A stretch of DNA of 64,000 nucleotides from Permianibacter sp046297695 (lineage in GTDB: Bacteria > Pseudomonadota > Gammaproteobacteria > Enterobacterales > Permianibacteraceae): the NCBI GenBank assembly GCA_046297695.1, contig JBKBHF010000011.1, forward strand, positions 1-64,000, given 5' to 3'. The position numbers were made by a program, and so were the translations under genes. How positions within the stretch are numbered: position 1 is the first letter of the stretch; each line of letters begins with the position of its first letter. A model generated the notes under the pieces. The model was not told the DNA's origin. It made no database searches and saw nothing but the letters and a program-made list of their open reading frames with translations. Below, piece after piece: positions 1-8,115 of this stretch.

Positions 1-365
1 AGACTAGCATCCATGGCGACGGCGGTAGTTGGGTGAATGGTTTAGTTTTGGCGAACAAAACATAAACCCTTCTTACCGCCGTTTCTCTGAATTTTTCACA
101 CTAGGGTGCGATGAACCAAAAAAAAGCCGAAGCGCCGGTTCGGGCGTTTCGGCTGCTGGTCAAACACATTGGCTCGGGGAGAACGGGACAGATCAGGCCA
201 AGCACCAACCAGGACAAGCTCGGAGAGAGCGTCGCGGTGGCGGTTGGGGCCAGCACCGCGACCTGGTCATTGTCGAAAGCGCGGCGGCCAGCGCCAACCT
301 CGGCGCCATCCAATCGAACTCCGATTCCTGTCCAATCCCGACCACCGGCCGGCTATGCTTGCCAT
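1..365. other. Left-edge region without a convincing gene
   Basis: No reading frame here looks like a real protein. The plus-strand frame that enters the DUF3530 gene from 111 has low-complexity, shadow-like composition before the signal peptide. The only clear structure is a minus-strand intrinsic terminator at 116-154. A minus-strand TTG frame (101-313) is weakly preceded by GGAG but reads through that terminator, so I do not call it. An inverted pair (19-27 and 75-83) may be chance. Confidence 0.5.
116..154 (-). terminator. Intrinsic terminator, minus strand
   Basis: A 12-bp stem with one mismatch (125-136 pairs with 143-154) has a 6-base loop and is followed on the minus strand by eight T residues (A tract at 118-125 on the plus strand). 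It terminates leftward transcription, although no convincing leftward gene lies between it and the rightward gene starting at 366. Confidence 0.7.
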
Positions 366-1289
366 ATGAGACGCAATTTTCGATGGGGCCCGCGCATGAC
401 GCCGGGCATGACATGGCGAACCGTCGTGCTGCTGGCATGGCTGGGCAGCCTGCCGGCCATAGCGCGCGCGCAAGACGCCGCGGCAACTCCCGCACCGGCA
501 ACCGCTAACGCCGCAGCAAACGCACCGGCAAGCACCGAACCATCTGTGTCGGATTGGCTTGCGAGTTTTCCGGCCAGTCAGCGCCGGCAACTGACGCCGG
601 AACAAGCCATGGTGATTTGGCCGCCGCTGCGGCTATGGCGTGGCGAACTCATTCTGTTGCCGGCCGCCGGCAATGCCGTGCACAGCCAGGGGCCGCTGCT
701 GCAACTGGCCGAGCAGCTGAGCGAACGTGGCTGGCGCATCTGGTTGCTGGCGCGCGAACGGCCACGGCAAACAGAGCAAACTCTGGAGCCAGCGCCAGGA
801 CCGGCGCCAGCCGTCAGCAACAACGACCTGCAGAACCTGTTGCAGACCCTGCTACCGACGCTGCAACAGGAACCTGCACCCACCGGCGTCGACGCCGCAA
901 GCACCGCGCCACTGCCACGATTTGTTCTGGCGCAGCATGACGCTGCGAGCGGCATTTGGCCGTTGGTGAGCGGCAACGCGGCAAGCTACGGCGGCTTTGT
1001 TCTGCTGTCGGCCAGCGCCGTGCCCGAGCAGGCGCCGGTGCAGCCGGTGCTGGAACTGCACATGGCCGCGGAGGCTGCTGATGTGCCGCATGCCGCGCGC
1101 GAACGTCAGCGTCGCTGGCAGCACCTGCCGCACTATCAGCAGCAAGTCTTGCTGACCAGCCAACGTCATCCGATCCCGGCCTGGCTGGTCAACAGCATTG
1201 ATGGTTGGCTGCGCAAAACCGCGCTGGCCGCCAGCGTCGCTCCCGCCGACGATTCACTCCGCCGGCAGATGGCCGCGCCAACGCCATGA
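366..1289 (+). CDS. DUF3530-like protein, alpha/beta-hydrolase-type, exported
   Basis: The preferred start is ATG 366 (a second ATG lies at 396), because a hydrophobic signal-like stretch (VVLLAWLGSLPAIARAQ) follows directly, then an Ala/Pro/Thr-rich linker. The mature part has the DUF3530 layout: a strand-rich block with LILLPAAGNAV, then ERGWRIWLLA, and a C-terminal segment ending in a helical VNSIDGWLRK. DUF3530 proteins are periplasmic proteins of unknown function with an alpha/beta-hydrolase-like core; I see no clear GxSxG nucleophile. It converges on the PagL-like gene. Family assignment is by pattern and moderately sure. Confidence 0.55.
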   Translation: MRRNFRWGPRMTPGMTWRTVVLLAWLGSLPAIARAQDAAATPAPATANAAANAPASTEPSVSDWLASFPASQRRQLTPEQAMVIWPPLRLWRGELILLPAAGNAVHSQGPLLQLAEQLSERGWRIWLLARERPRQTEQTLEPAPGPAPAVSNNDLQNLLQTLLPTLQQEPAPTGVDAASTAPLPRFVLAQHDAASGIWPLVSGNAASYGGFVLLSASAVPEQAPVQPVLELHMAAEAADVPHAARERQRRWQHLPHYQQQVLLTSQRHPIPAWLVNSIDGWLRKTALAASVAPADDSLRRQMAAPTP

Positions 1290-1317
1290 TGTGCGAAACA
1301 CCAACACGCGGGTCAGC

Positions 1318-1932
1318 TCAGAACCGCCGCGAGAGCAGCAACACCATGCCATCGAGACCGGGGTTCGGCCGCGCGGTGTAGCCGTTGGAATAATGCCGAT
1401 AGCGCAGTGACCATTCCCAGCGTTCAGCAAACTGCCGACCCACGGCAAAATCGAGCGAGAACTGGTTACGGCCGGCGAGCTCCACTTCTTCGTAACGGCG
1501 CTCGGAGTGGCGCGCGGCACCGACACTGGCATCAAAAAACCAATCTGCCTCATGCTGCCAACGCCACAGCGCTGCCAGCGCGATCGTGTTCAGGTGCTCG
1601 CGCTCGCCGAGATGATCACCGCGCCAATGCGCCAGTTGCAGGTTGACATGCAGCTCATCGACTTCAGCCCAATCGAACCAGTCGGCCGCGTCGGTCCGCC
1701 AGCGCAAATCGACTCCGGCGATCTCGGTGGAGGCGATGTTGTCGCTCTGGATCAAGGCATCGTTTAAGCCTTTGCCGAGCACCAATCCGGCGGCGTCCAG
1801 CGCCAACGCGAGACTCGGACCGAGCAGAACGCTACCGAGCAACGCGCACTGCAGCAACCGGCGCGCACCGCGCCACCGCTGCCAACCGAAAAATATGTTT
1901 TGACTGCGAAGGAATTGCGCCGTTACTGGCAT
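1318..1932 (-). CDS. pagL: Acyloxyacyl hydrolase / lipid A 3-O-deacylase (PagL-like)
   Basis: An outer-membrane beta-barrel of the PagL family, which removes the 3-O-linked acyl chain of lipid A. ATG 1932 is chosen because a basic stretch and signal peptide (LLQCALLGSVLLGPSLALA) follow; the upstream extension overlaps djlA. The mature protein shows alternating amphipathic strands ending in an aromatic residue (LLLSRRF), as barrels do. The catalytic region RYRHYSNG carries the His and Ser of the known triad. Fourteen residues after that His the expected Glu is Asp (NPGLD). It lies 85 bp downstream of djlA on the same strand. Confidence 0.8.
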   Translation of the reverse strand: MPVTAQFLRSQNIFFGWQRWRGARRLLQCALLGSVLLGPSLALALDAAGLVLGKGLNDALIQSDNIASTEIAGVDLRWRTDAADWFDWAEVDELHVNLQLAHWRGDHLGEREHLNTIALAALWRWQHEADWFFDASVGAARHSERRYEEVELAGRNQFSLDFAVGRQFAERWEWSLRYRHYSNGYTARPNPGLDGMVLLLSRRF

Positions 1933-2017
1933 GTTCTGACTCGTTTTGCCCAGGGAGTAAATGACAATGGCTGCAGCAACGTCGCTGCCGTTGTTCGTTT
2001 CGGGTGAGAAAACCGAT

Positions 2018-2818
2018 TCAGCTGTCGTCGCCACGATGACGCCGGATCAGCTGATAGGCCTGCTGGATCTGCTGCGCCCGTTCGGTCGCTTCTTTCATCA
2101 TTTCTTCCGGCAGCCCTTGCGCCACCAGCTTGTCCGGGTGGTGCTGTGCCATCAATTTGCGATAAGCCCGTTTGAGCGTTTCGTCATCCACCGAGGCTTG
2201 CAGGCCGAGCACGTGATAGGCCGCAGCCAGCTGCGCCGATTCATCGTGCGCGCGCTCGGCCTGATGAAAGCGCGCGGCGCCGGCGATCTGGCTAATCAAG
2301 GCAGTCGTTTCAGCCTGACTGAAACCCAGTGACTGGCCGATACGCTCCAGCAACTTGCGTTCGTCCGCATGCAGGCTGCCATCCGCCATCACCGACTGGA
2401 TCTGGATCTCGAAAAAGGTTTGCAGCAAATGCCGGCGCCGGCCGCATTCCTGCTTCAAACTGGACAGCGCCTGTTCGAGCGAAAAATCAGCCGCCTTGCC
2501 TTGGTTGAACAGGCCGATGGCGGCCTGCTTCTGCGCCTCGCTGAGCGCGAAATGACGCATCACTTCGCGCGCAAATTCGATTTCGTGTTCGCTGACCCGG
2601 CCATCGACTTTGGCGATATGGCCGAGCACGCTGAACGTGGCGGTGAAAAACGCGGTCTGCACCCGCACCTGACTGCCGGGCGAATAATCGTCGTCACTTT
2701 CGACATCGGTGACGCCGCGATCGATCTGATGGCCGAGCACCGCGCCGAGCAGGGCGCCAAAATAGCCGCCCATGGCATAACCGAGTCCACCACCAATGAC
2801 TTTGCCCCACCAGCCCAT
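2018..2818 (-). CDS. djlA: Co-chaperone DjlA (TerB-like plus J domain)
   Basis: Membrane-anchored DnaK co-chaperone. A glycine-rich N-terminal transmembrane segment (IGGGLGYAMGGYFGALLGAVLG) is followed by a TerB-like helical domain and a C-terminal J domain with HPD motif in QHHPDKLV. I place the start at ATG 2818, preceded by GGGGA, rather than at the in-frame GTG at 2830. It follows murU within 12 bp, matching the amgK-murU-djlA arrangement of pseudomonads, so it is probably cotranscribed. Length is normal for the family. Confidence 0.92.
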   Translation of the reverse strand: MGWWGKVIGGGLGYAMGGYFGALLGAVLGHQIDRGVTDVESDDDYSPGSQVRVQTAFFTATFSVLGHIAKVDGRVSEHEIEFAREVMRHFALSEAQKQAAIGLFNQGKAADFSLEQALSSLKQECGRRRHLLQTFFEIQIQSVMADGSLHADERKLLERIGQSLGFSQAETTALISQIAGAARFHQAERAHDESAQLAAAYHVLGLQASVDDETLKRAYRKLMAQHHPDKLVAQGLPEEMMKEATERAQQIQQAYQLIRRHRGDDS

Positions 2819-2830
2819 CGCAGTCCCCAC

Positions 2831-3505
2831 TCAGTCGAAACGGCTCGCCGCCCGCAAATCCTGATCCAGTAACTGCAAGCGCGCCGGCGTACCGATATCA
2901 AACCAGCGACCGCGATGATGTACACCGGCAATCTGTCGGCGCGCCATCGCCGCGCGCAGCAGCGGCGCCAGTGGCGCTTTGCCGGGCCGGCAGTCGGCAA
3001 ACAGCGCCGGGTGGTAAAGCCCGACGCCGGAAAACGTCAATCGTGGTTCACCTTCAACCTGCACGCGCCCCTGCTGCAAGACAAAGTCGCCGTTCGGATG
3101 CTGCACCGGATTGTCGACCAGCACCAGCGTCGCCAGGCAATCGGCTGGTAACGAGAGTTGTCCGAAATCGATGTCGCACCAGATGTCGCCGTTGACGACC
3201 AGGAACGGTTCATGACCGAGCAATGGCAAGGCCTGGACGATACCGCCGAGCGTTTCCAGCGCTTCGCCCTCGCGCGACCAGGCAATGCGAACGCCGAGCG
3301 CGCGGCCATCGCCCAGCGCCGCTTCGATTTGTTCGCCGAGCCAGGCATGATTGATCACAAGCTCGGTGATGCCGGCCGCGCGCAGCCGTTCGATGTGCCA
3401 GACTATCAGCGGTTTTCCGGCCACCGGCAACAGCGGTTTCGGCGTCTGATCGGTCAGCGGTCGCATCCGCTCACCACGGCCGGCGGCAAGGATCATCGCG
3501 CGCAT
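2831..3505 (-). CDS. murU: N-acetylmuramate alpha-1-phosphate uridylyltransferase MurU
   Basis: Converts MurNAc-1-phosphate to UDP-MurNAc in the peptidoglycan-recycling shortcut that bypasses de novo, fosfomycin-sensitive synthesis. The nucleotidyltransferase signature LAAGRGERMRPLT is at residues 6-18, followed by TPKPLLPVAGKPL. The protein is about 224 residues, the size of Pseudomonas MurU. ATG 3505 overlaps the amgK stop codon as TGATG, implying translational coupling. The adjacent kinase, rather than a sugar-pathway neighbour, favours MurU over a generic sugar-phosphate nucleotidyltransferase. Confidence 0.92.
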   Translation of the reverse strand: MRAMILAAGRGERMRPLTDQTPKPLLPVAGKPLIVWHIERLRAAGITELVINHAWLGEQIEAALGDGRALGVRIAWSREGEALETLGGIVQALPLLGHEPFLVVNGDIWCDIDFGQLSLPADCLATLVLVDNPVQHPNGDFVLQQGRVQVEGEPRLTFSGVGLYHPALFADCRPGKAPLAPLLRAAMARRQIAGVHHRGRWFDIGTPARLQLLDQDLRAASRFD

Positions 3506-4524
3506 CAACGCACCTCGCCCTGGTCATCCAGCCGACTGCCGACGACGTCTTGCAACCATTCGGCAAACGGCCGCAGCTCGGCATAACGCTGCGCGACGCT
3601 GACGCAGTAACGCAGCGTCAGCGGCAAATCTTTCAGGTAACCGCGCTTGCCGTCGCGATGGCAGAGCCGGGCAAAAATGCCGAGCACTTTCAGGTGCCGT
3701 TGCAGCCCCATCCAGTCGAACCAGCGCAGCCACAGCGCGTCATCCTGCGCCGCCCCGGCCAACGCGAACTGGCCGCTCGCGCACAGCCGATCGCGATACT
3801 GCAAGGCCCAGGCCTGCACCCGTTCGGCGGGCCATTCGACATAACAATCGCGCAGCAGCGACACCAAATCGTAAGTGATGGGCCCCCAGACGGCGTCCTG
3901 AAAATCGATCAGTCCCGGTCGCGACTGGCCGGCACGCAGCATCAGATTGCGGGAATGAAAATCGCGGTGGCAGAGCACAACCGGTTGCGCGGCGGCATTG
4001 GCAAGCAGCAACTGCATCACGTCACGGTACTGCGCCTGTTCAGCGGCAGTGAACGGCCGCTGCAGATGCCGCTCCAGCAGCCAGCTTGGAAACAGTTCCA
4101 TTTCCAGCCGCAGACGTTCCGGTTCATAGCGGGGCAACGACACCGGCAAGACGCTGATCCGTTGCCAGTCCAGCAGCAGCGCCATCGCGTCACCGTACAA
4201 GGCATCGACCGACGCCGGCGTGAGCGCGCTCCACAGCAGCGTGTCGCCGAAATCTTCCAGCAACAGAAAGCCGCGGTCGAAATCGCGGCCATGCACCAGT
4301 GGCGTCGGCAAGCCTTGTTGCTGCAGCGCCTCGGCGAGCGCAACGAAATGGCGGGCATTTTCCCGCTCCGGCGGGGCATCGACCGCGACCCAGCTGCGCT
4401 CGCCGTCACGCAGACGGAAATAACGGCGGAAACTGGCGTCGCCGGAAATCATCTGCCACTGGCCGGACGCGACCGCGGCCTGCTGCCGCGCCCACGTCGC
4501 CAGGGCGTCACTGCGTGCATCCAT
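3505..4524 (-). CDS. amgK: Anomeric MurNAc/GlcNAc kinase AmgK
   Basis: Aminoglycoside-phosphotransferase-fold kinase that phosphorylates MurNAc and GlcNAc at the anomeric position, supplying MurU. Visible are a nucleotide-binding start (SGDASFRRYFRL), the catalytic loop CHRDFHSRNLML and the metal-binding IDFQDA. ATG 4524 is preferred to TTG 4536; it lies 1 base beyond the stop of the upstream OsmC gene, so the genes are likely cotranscribed. About 339 residues, as expected. Confidence 0.92.
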   Translation of the reverse strand: MDARSDALATWARQQAAVASGQWQMISGDASFRRYFRLRDGERSWVAVDAPPERENARHFVALAEALQQQGLPTPLVHGRDFDRGFLLLEDFGDTLLWSALTPASVDALYGDAMALLLDWQRISVLPVSLPRYEPERLRLEMELFPSWLLERHLQRPFTAAEQAQYRDVMQLLLANAAAQPVVLCHRDFHSRNLMLRAGQSRPGLIDFQDAVWGPITYDLVSLLRDCYVEWPAERVQAWALQYRDRLCASGQFALAGAAQDDALWLRWFDWMGLQRHLKVLGIFARLCHRDGKRGYLKDLPLTLRYCVSVAQRYAELRPFAEWLQDVVGSRLDDQGEVR

Positions 4525-4525
4525 C

Positions 4526-4957
4526 TCAGCTGGCAACCTCGCCGGCTTCCCGCACTTCGAAGCTGCTGGTGATGGTGACTTTGCCGCTGAGCATCAGCGC
4601 CACCGAACAGTATTTTTCCAGACTGAGCGCTACCGCCTTTTCCACTTGCTCCGGCTTCACGCCACGGCCGGTCACGACATAGTGGGCATGGAGGGTCTTG
4701 AACACTTTCGGTGCGCTGTCGGCCCGGGTACTGTCGAGCTCGCAGACGCAATCGGTAACGTCCTGCCGGGCTTTTTTCAGGATCATCACCACGTCGATCG
4801 ACGAGCAGCCACCGACCGCCATCAGCACCATTTCCATCGGGGTGACGGCGCTGTCGCGACCGCCGCTCTGGCTACCGGCCGACAGCAGCAGGCTGTGGCC
4901 GCTGGCCGACTCGGCAACGAAACTCAGATCATCAAACCAACTGACTTTGGCTTTCAT
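4526..4957 (-). CDS. yhfA: OsmC family protein, YhfA-like
   Basis: An OsmC/Ohr-fold protein of 143 residues starting MKAKVSWFDD; the upstream in-frame extension is promoter DNA. The conserved PMEMVLMAVGGCSSIDV carries the first family cysteine and EKYCSVALML the second, the pair that reduces peroxides in Ohr/OsmC. Its position divergent from crp is the same as yhfA-crp in enterobacteria, which supports the symbol. The physiological substrate of YhfA is unknown. It heads the amgK-murU-djlA transcript. Confidence 0.85.
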   Translation of the reverse strand: MKAKVSWFDDLSFVAESASGHSLLLSAGSQSGGRDSAVTPMEMVLMAVGGCSSIDVVMILKKARQDVTDCVCELDSTRADSAPKVFKTLHAHYVVTGRGVKPEQVEKAVALSLEKYCSVALMLSGKVTITSSFEVREAGEVAS

Positions 4958-5026
4958 GGCAGGGGATTCCGGACGATGAACAATGACGGCGAGCTTACCA
5001 GAGCCGATCCGGACCCGCCGCACGGT

Positions 5027-5069
5027 TGTGATGTGATGCACTTCCCATGTCGGCCGCGAGGCGTATACT
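5027..5069 (+). promoter_or_regulatory. Candidate crp promoter with a class II CRP-type site
   Basis: A TATACT -10 box lies at 5064-5069, with a poor -35 at 5042-5047. A CRP-like half site TGTGA at 5027-5031, six bases, then GCACT (5038-5042; three of five match the TCACA arm) is centred at about 5034.5, roughly 41.5 bases before the predicted transcription start. That is the class II activator spacing. Inferred from sequence only. Confidence 0.4.
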
Positions 5070-5120
5070 CCGGTAGATAAGAATGTCTGCCGCCAACAGG
5101 CAGACCAAGGAGAACTCCGC

Positions 5121-5756
5121 ATGGCGCTGCCGCGACGTATCGCTGCCGATCCCACCTTGGAATGGTTTGTTACCCACTGCCACCGCCGCAAATACCCGGC
5201 CAAGAGCACCATCATTTATGCCGGTGACAAACCCGATACCCTGTATCTCATCATCGAAGGTTCGGTCTCGGTCCTGATCGAAGACAACGATGGCCGCGAG
5301 CTGGTGCTGGCTTATCTGAATGCCGGTGATTTCTTCGGTGAAATGGGCCTGTTCGACGGCCAGGACGTGCGCTCGGCCTGGGTCAGGGCCAAAGTCGAAT
5401 GCGAAGTGGCCGAAGTCAGCTACGCCAAATTCCAGCAGCTCGGTAAAGAGAACCCGGAAATCCTGCTGAAGCTCGCCGGTCAGATGGCACTGCGGCTACG
5501 CAACACCAGCCGCAAGGTCTCCGATCTGGCCTTCCTCGACGTGACTGGCCGGGTCGCCCGCACCCTGCTCGATCTGTGCAAGCAACCGGACTCCATGACC
5601 CACCCGGAAGGCATGCAGATCAAGATCACCCGGCAGGAACTCGGCCGCCTGGTCGGCTGCTCACGGGAAATGGTCGGCCGCGTCCTGAAAGCCCTCGAAG
5701 ATCAGGGCCTCATCACCGCCCGCGGCAAAACCATGGTCATCCGCGGCGCCCGCTGA
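5121..5756 (+). CDS. crp: cAMP receptor protein (Crp/Vfr)
   Basis: Global transcription regulator with an N-terminal cyclic-nucleotide domain and a C-terminal winged helix. cAMP-contact residues are present: GEMGLFDGQDVRSAWVRA (phosphate-binding Arg-Ser) and NTSRKVSDL (the Thr-Ser of the C-helix). The recognition helix is GCSREMVGRVLKAL, close to the E. coli SRETVGR, so the same TGTGA half site is expected. 211 residues; RBS AAGGAGA at 5107-5113. Divergent from the yhfA-like gene. Whether it is closer to Crp or Vfr needs a tree. Confidence 0.96.
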   Translation: MALPRRIAADPTLEWFVTHCHRRKYPAKSTIIYAGDKPDTLYLIIEGSVSVLIEDNDGRELVLAYLNAGDFFGEMGLFDGQDVRSAWVRAKVECEVAEVSYAKFQQLGKENPEILLKLAGQMALRLRNTSRKVSDLAFLDVTGRVARTLLDLCKQPDSMTHPEGMQIKITRQELGRLVGCSREMVGRVLKALEDQGLITARGKTMVIRGAR

Positions 5757-5767
5757 CCGCTCGACAA

Positions 5768-5803
5768 CACCGCTTGGCCAGCCTACGACCAAGCGGTGAT
5801 TTT
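5768..5803 (+). terminator. Intrinsic terminator after crp
   Basis: A perfect 10-bp stem (5768-5777 pairs with 5789-5798) has an 11-base loop and is followed by ATTTTC. It lies 12 bases after the crp stop. Confidence 0.75.
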
Positions 5804-5860
5804 CGGCCGCCGCTGCCGGTCTTTACAATCACACGCTCCCCTGTCTGCTGAAGCTTCTTC

Positions 5861-6763
5861 GTGGCTGCCAACCTGTTGCTGATCGCTGTCTGCCTGCTGG
5901 CCGGTGTCGTGCTGCGCGCCAGTCGCCGGGTCAGCGACGATGTCGCCCATGCACTCAACGCCTACGTGATCCACGTGGCACTGCCGGCCGTGGTGCTGCG
6001 GCAAATCCCGGCTATCCAGTTTTCCGAGCAGTTGCTGTTCCCGGCCATCGTGCCGTGGCTGCTGCTGCTCGGCAGCGCCGCGCTGGTGCTGTGGCTGGCA
6101 AAACGGCTGCAGTGGGCGCGGTCCGTGACCGGCGCCTTGCTGCTGGTAGTGCCGCTCGGCAACACCTCGTTTCTCGGCCTGCCGCTGGTGCAATCGTTCT
6201 GGGGTGAAGCCGGGCTGCCGTACGCCATCATTTACGATCAGCTCGGCAGTTTCATTGCGCTGTCGACCTACGGCATCTGGATCCTGAGCCGGTACGCCGA
6301 CGGCCCGAGACCGACCGTCAAACTGGTGCTGCACCGGATCTTTCACTTCACGCCGTTTCTGGCCTTGCTGGCCGGGCTGTTGCTGACATTCGCGCCGCTG
6401 CCGCCGCTGCTCGACGGCGTGCTCGAACGGATTGGCGCCACGCTGGTGCCGGTGATCCTGGTCGCGGTCGGCCTGCAATGGCAACTCGAACTGCACGCCG
6501 AGTTGCGCTCGCCGCTCGCCATCGGCCTCACCGTGAAACTGCTGGCGATGCCGGCGCTCGCGTTTGCGCTGGTCAAACTGTTCGGCATCAGCGGCCTCGC
6601 CGGTCAGGTCACGGTGTTTGAAGCCGGCATGGCGTCGATGATTACCGCCGGCGCGCTCGCCATGAATGCCGGACTCGCGCCACGTCTGGCCGCGGCGATG
6701 GTGGGCTTTGGCATCCCGCTCAGTCTGCTCAGCCTGAGCTTCTGGCATTGGCTGCTGAAGTAA
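5861..6763 (+). CDS. AEC (auxin efflux carrier) family transporter
   Basis: Integral membrane protein of 300 residues with a GTG start. Hydrophobic segments run through the whole length, with the family pattern of an N-terminal half (LNAYVIHVALPAVVL) and a C-terminal half separated by a short polar loop around residues 145-155. The conserved PLGNTSFLGLPLV lies in the middle and MASMITAGALAMNAGL near the end. AEC carriers in bacteria export or exchange small organic acids; the substrate here cannot be told from sequence. Confidence 0.88.
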   Translation: MAANLLLIAVCLLAGVVLRASRRVSDDVAHALNAYVIHVALPAVVLRQIPAIQFSEQLLFPAIVPWLLLLGSAALVLWLAKRLQWARSVTGALLLVVPLGNTSFLGLPLVQSFWGEAGLPYAIIYDQLGSFIALSTYGIWILSRYADGPRPTVKLVLHRIFHFTPFLALLAGLLLTFAPLPPLLDGVLERIGATLVPVILVAVGLQWQLELHAELRSPLAIGLTVKLLAMPALAFALVKLFGISGLAGQVTVFEAGMASMITAGALAMNAGLAPRLAAAMVGFGIPLSLLSLSFWHWLLK

Positions 6764-6790
6764 GCATCTGATCTTGTCCGGATAACCGAA

Positions 6791-6825
6791 AAACAAAACG
6801 CCTCCGAAAGGAGGCGTTTTGTTTT
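6791..6825. terminator. Bidirectional intrinsic terminator
   Basis: AAAACGCCTCC, loop GAAA, GGAGGCGTTTT form a near-perfect stem with A and T tracts on both sides. It serves both the rightward AEC gene and the leftward decarboxylase gene. Confidence 0.88.
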
Positions 6826-6865
6826 GGCTTAACTTGTTTTGGTTAAGGCGTGAAAGCCGGCGTGC

Positions 6866-8110
6866 TTACACCAGCACTTCCACCGCATCGCCCTGACTCA
6901 GGAAGGCTCGCGGGCTGGCGCTGAGGCCATACGCACCGGACTGGAAGACCACCGCCAGGTCGCCTTTGCGCGCCACCGGCAGCTGCACTTTGGCACCGAG
7001 CAGATCGAGCGGCGTACACAATGGACCAACGAAATTGACCGTTTCCTTTTCGCTGTCATTCATCCGGTTACCGAGCGCGACCGGGTAATTCTTGCGGATG
7101 ATCTGGCCAAAATTACCGCTCGCCGCCAAATGATGGTGCAGGCCGCCATCGGTGATGACAAACACGTCGCCGCGCGAGACTTTCCGTTCCCGCACGGCGC
7201 AAACATAGAGACCGGCTTCGCCCACCAGATAGCGACCGAGCTCCATCACGACTTCGGCTTGCGGCAAGCGCTGCTTGCACTCATCGACATGGCGCTGCAG
7301 ATTGGCGCTGATGTCATTCAAATCCAGCGGCACATCACCGGGGAAATACGGAATGCCGAGGCCGCCACCGATATTGAGCAGCTTGACCGGCGACGGCGCG
7401 CTTTCGGCCAGCCGGTAGGCCAGCGCAAAGGTCTTGTCGTGGGCATCGCGGACATTCTCGGCGCGCAGGTTCTGCGAGCCCCAGAAAATATGGAAGCCGA
7501 CGAAGTTCTGTTCGAGTTGCTTGATGCGGGCCAGGAGCGCCGGCACCTGTTCGGCATCGACGCCGAATTGGGCAGCATGACCGCCCATTTTCATGCCGGA
7601 CGATTTCAGTTCGAAGTCCGGATTCACCCGCACCGCGATATTGGCTTTGACGCCGAGTTCGCGCGCGGCAACCGCCGCCATTTCCAGCTGATCGAACGAT
7701 TCGACGTTCAGCACGATGCCGCTCGCCACCGCCATCCGGATCTCGTCGTCGGATTTGCCGGGGCCGGCAAACGAGATCTCGTGCGCTGGCATGCCGGTAT
7801 CAAGCGCCACCCGCAGCTCACGACCGGACGCGACATCGAGACCATTGACCAGCGTCGCCATGTGCTGGACCACGGCCGGCATCGGATTGGCTTTCATCGC
7901 GTAATGCAGCGAAATGCCTTTCGGCAGCGCGGCGCGCAGTTGCTGCACACGGGCCGTCATCACGGCGCCATCGTAAACATAACCGGGTGTCGGCCCGACC
8001 CGGGCGGCCAGACGGGTCAGCGGAATGCCACCAACGGTCAACTCTCCGTTTACGACCGGGTAATGGGTAATCGGCGCGTGCTGAGGCGGAGTCGGTGCAG
8101 TGCTCATCAT
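6866..8110 (-). CDS. PLP-dependent decarboxylase, exosortase A system-associated type
   Basis: Fold-type III PLP decarboxylase related to diaminopimelate/ornithine decarboxylases. The PLP lysine is in LHYAMKANP (about residue 73), the phosphate-binding glycines in NIGGGLGIPY, and the second-subunit catalytic Cys and Asp in GPLCTPLDLL. Pairing with the upstream AMP-forming ligase matches the pair described with exosortase A and exopolysaccharide clusters. The ATG at 8107 is as likely as 8110, with GAGG just upstream and only 5 bases after the ligase stop, so they form one operon. The product amine or polyamine is unknown. Confidence 0.82.
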   Translation of the reverse strand: MMSTAPTPPQHAPITHYPVVNGELTVGGIPLTRLAARVGPTPGYVYDGAVMTARVQQLRAALPKGISLHYAMKANPMPAVVQHMATLVNGLDVASGRELRVALDTGMPAHEISFAGPGKSDDEIRMAVASGIVLNVESFDQLEMAAVAARELGVKANIAVRVNPDFELKSSGMKMGGHAAQFGVDAEQVPALLARIKQLEQNFVGFHIFWGSQNLRAENVRDAHDKTFALAYRLAESAPSPVKLLNIGGGLGIPYFPGDVPLDLNDISANLQRHVDECKQRLPQAEVVMELGRYLVGEAGLYVCAVRERKVSRGDVFVITDGGLHHHLAASGNFGQIIRKNYPVALGNRMNDSEKETVNFVGPLCTPLDLLGAKVQLPVARKGDLAVVFQSGAYGLSASPRAFLSQGDAVEVLV

Positions 8111-8115
8111 CAGCC

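Noticed and set aside
101..313. Minus-strand 70-residue frame with a TTG start
   Set aside because: It reads through the minus-strand terminator and has no family-like pattern.
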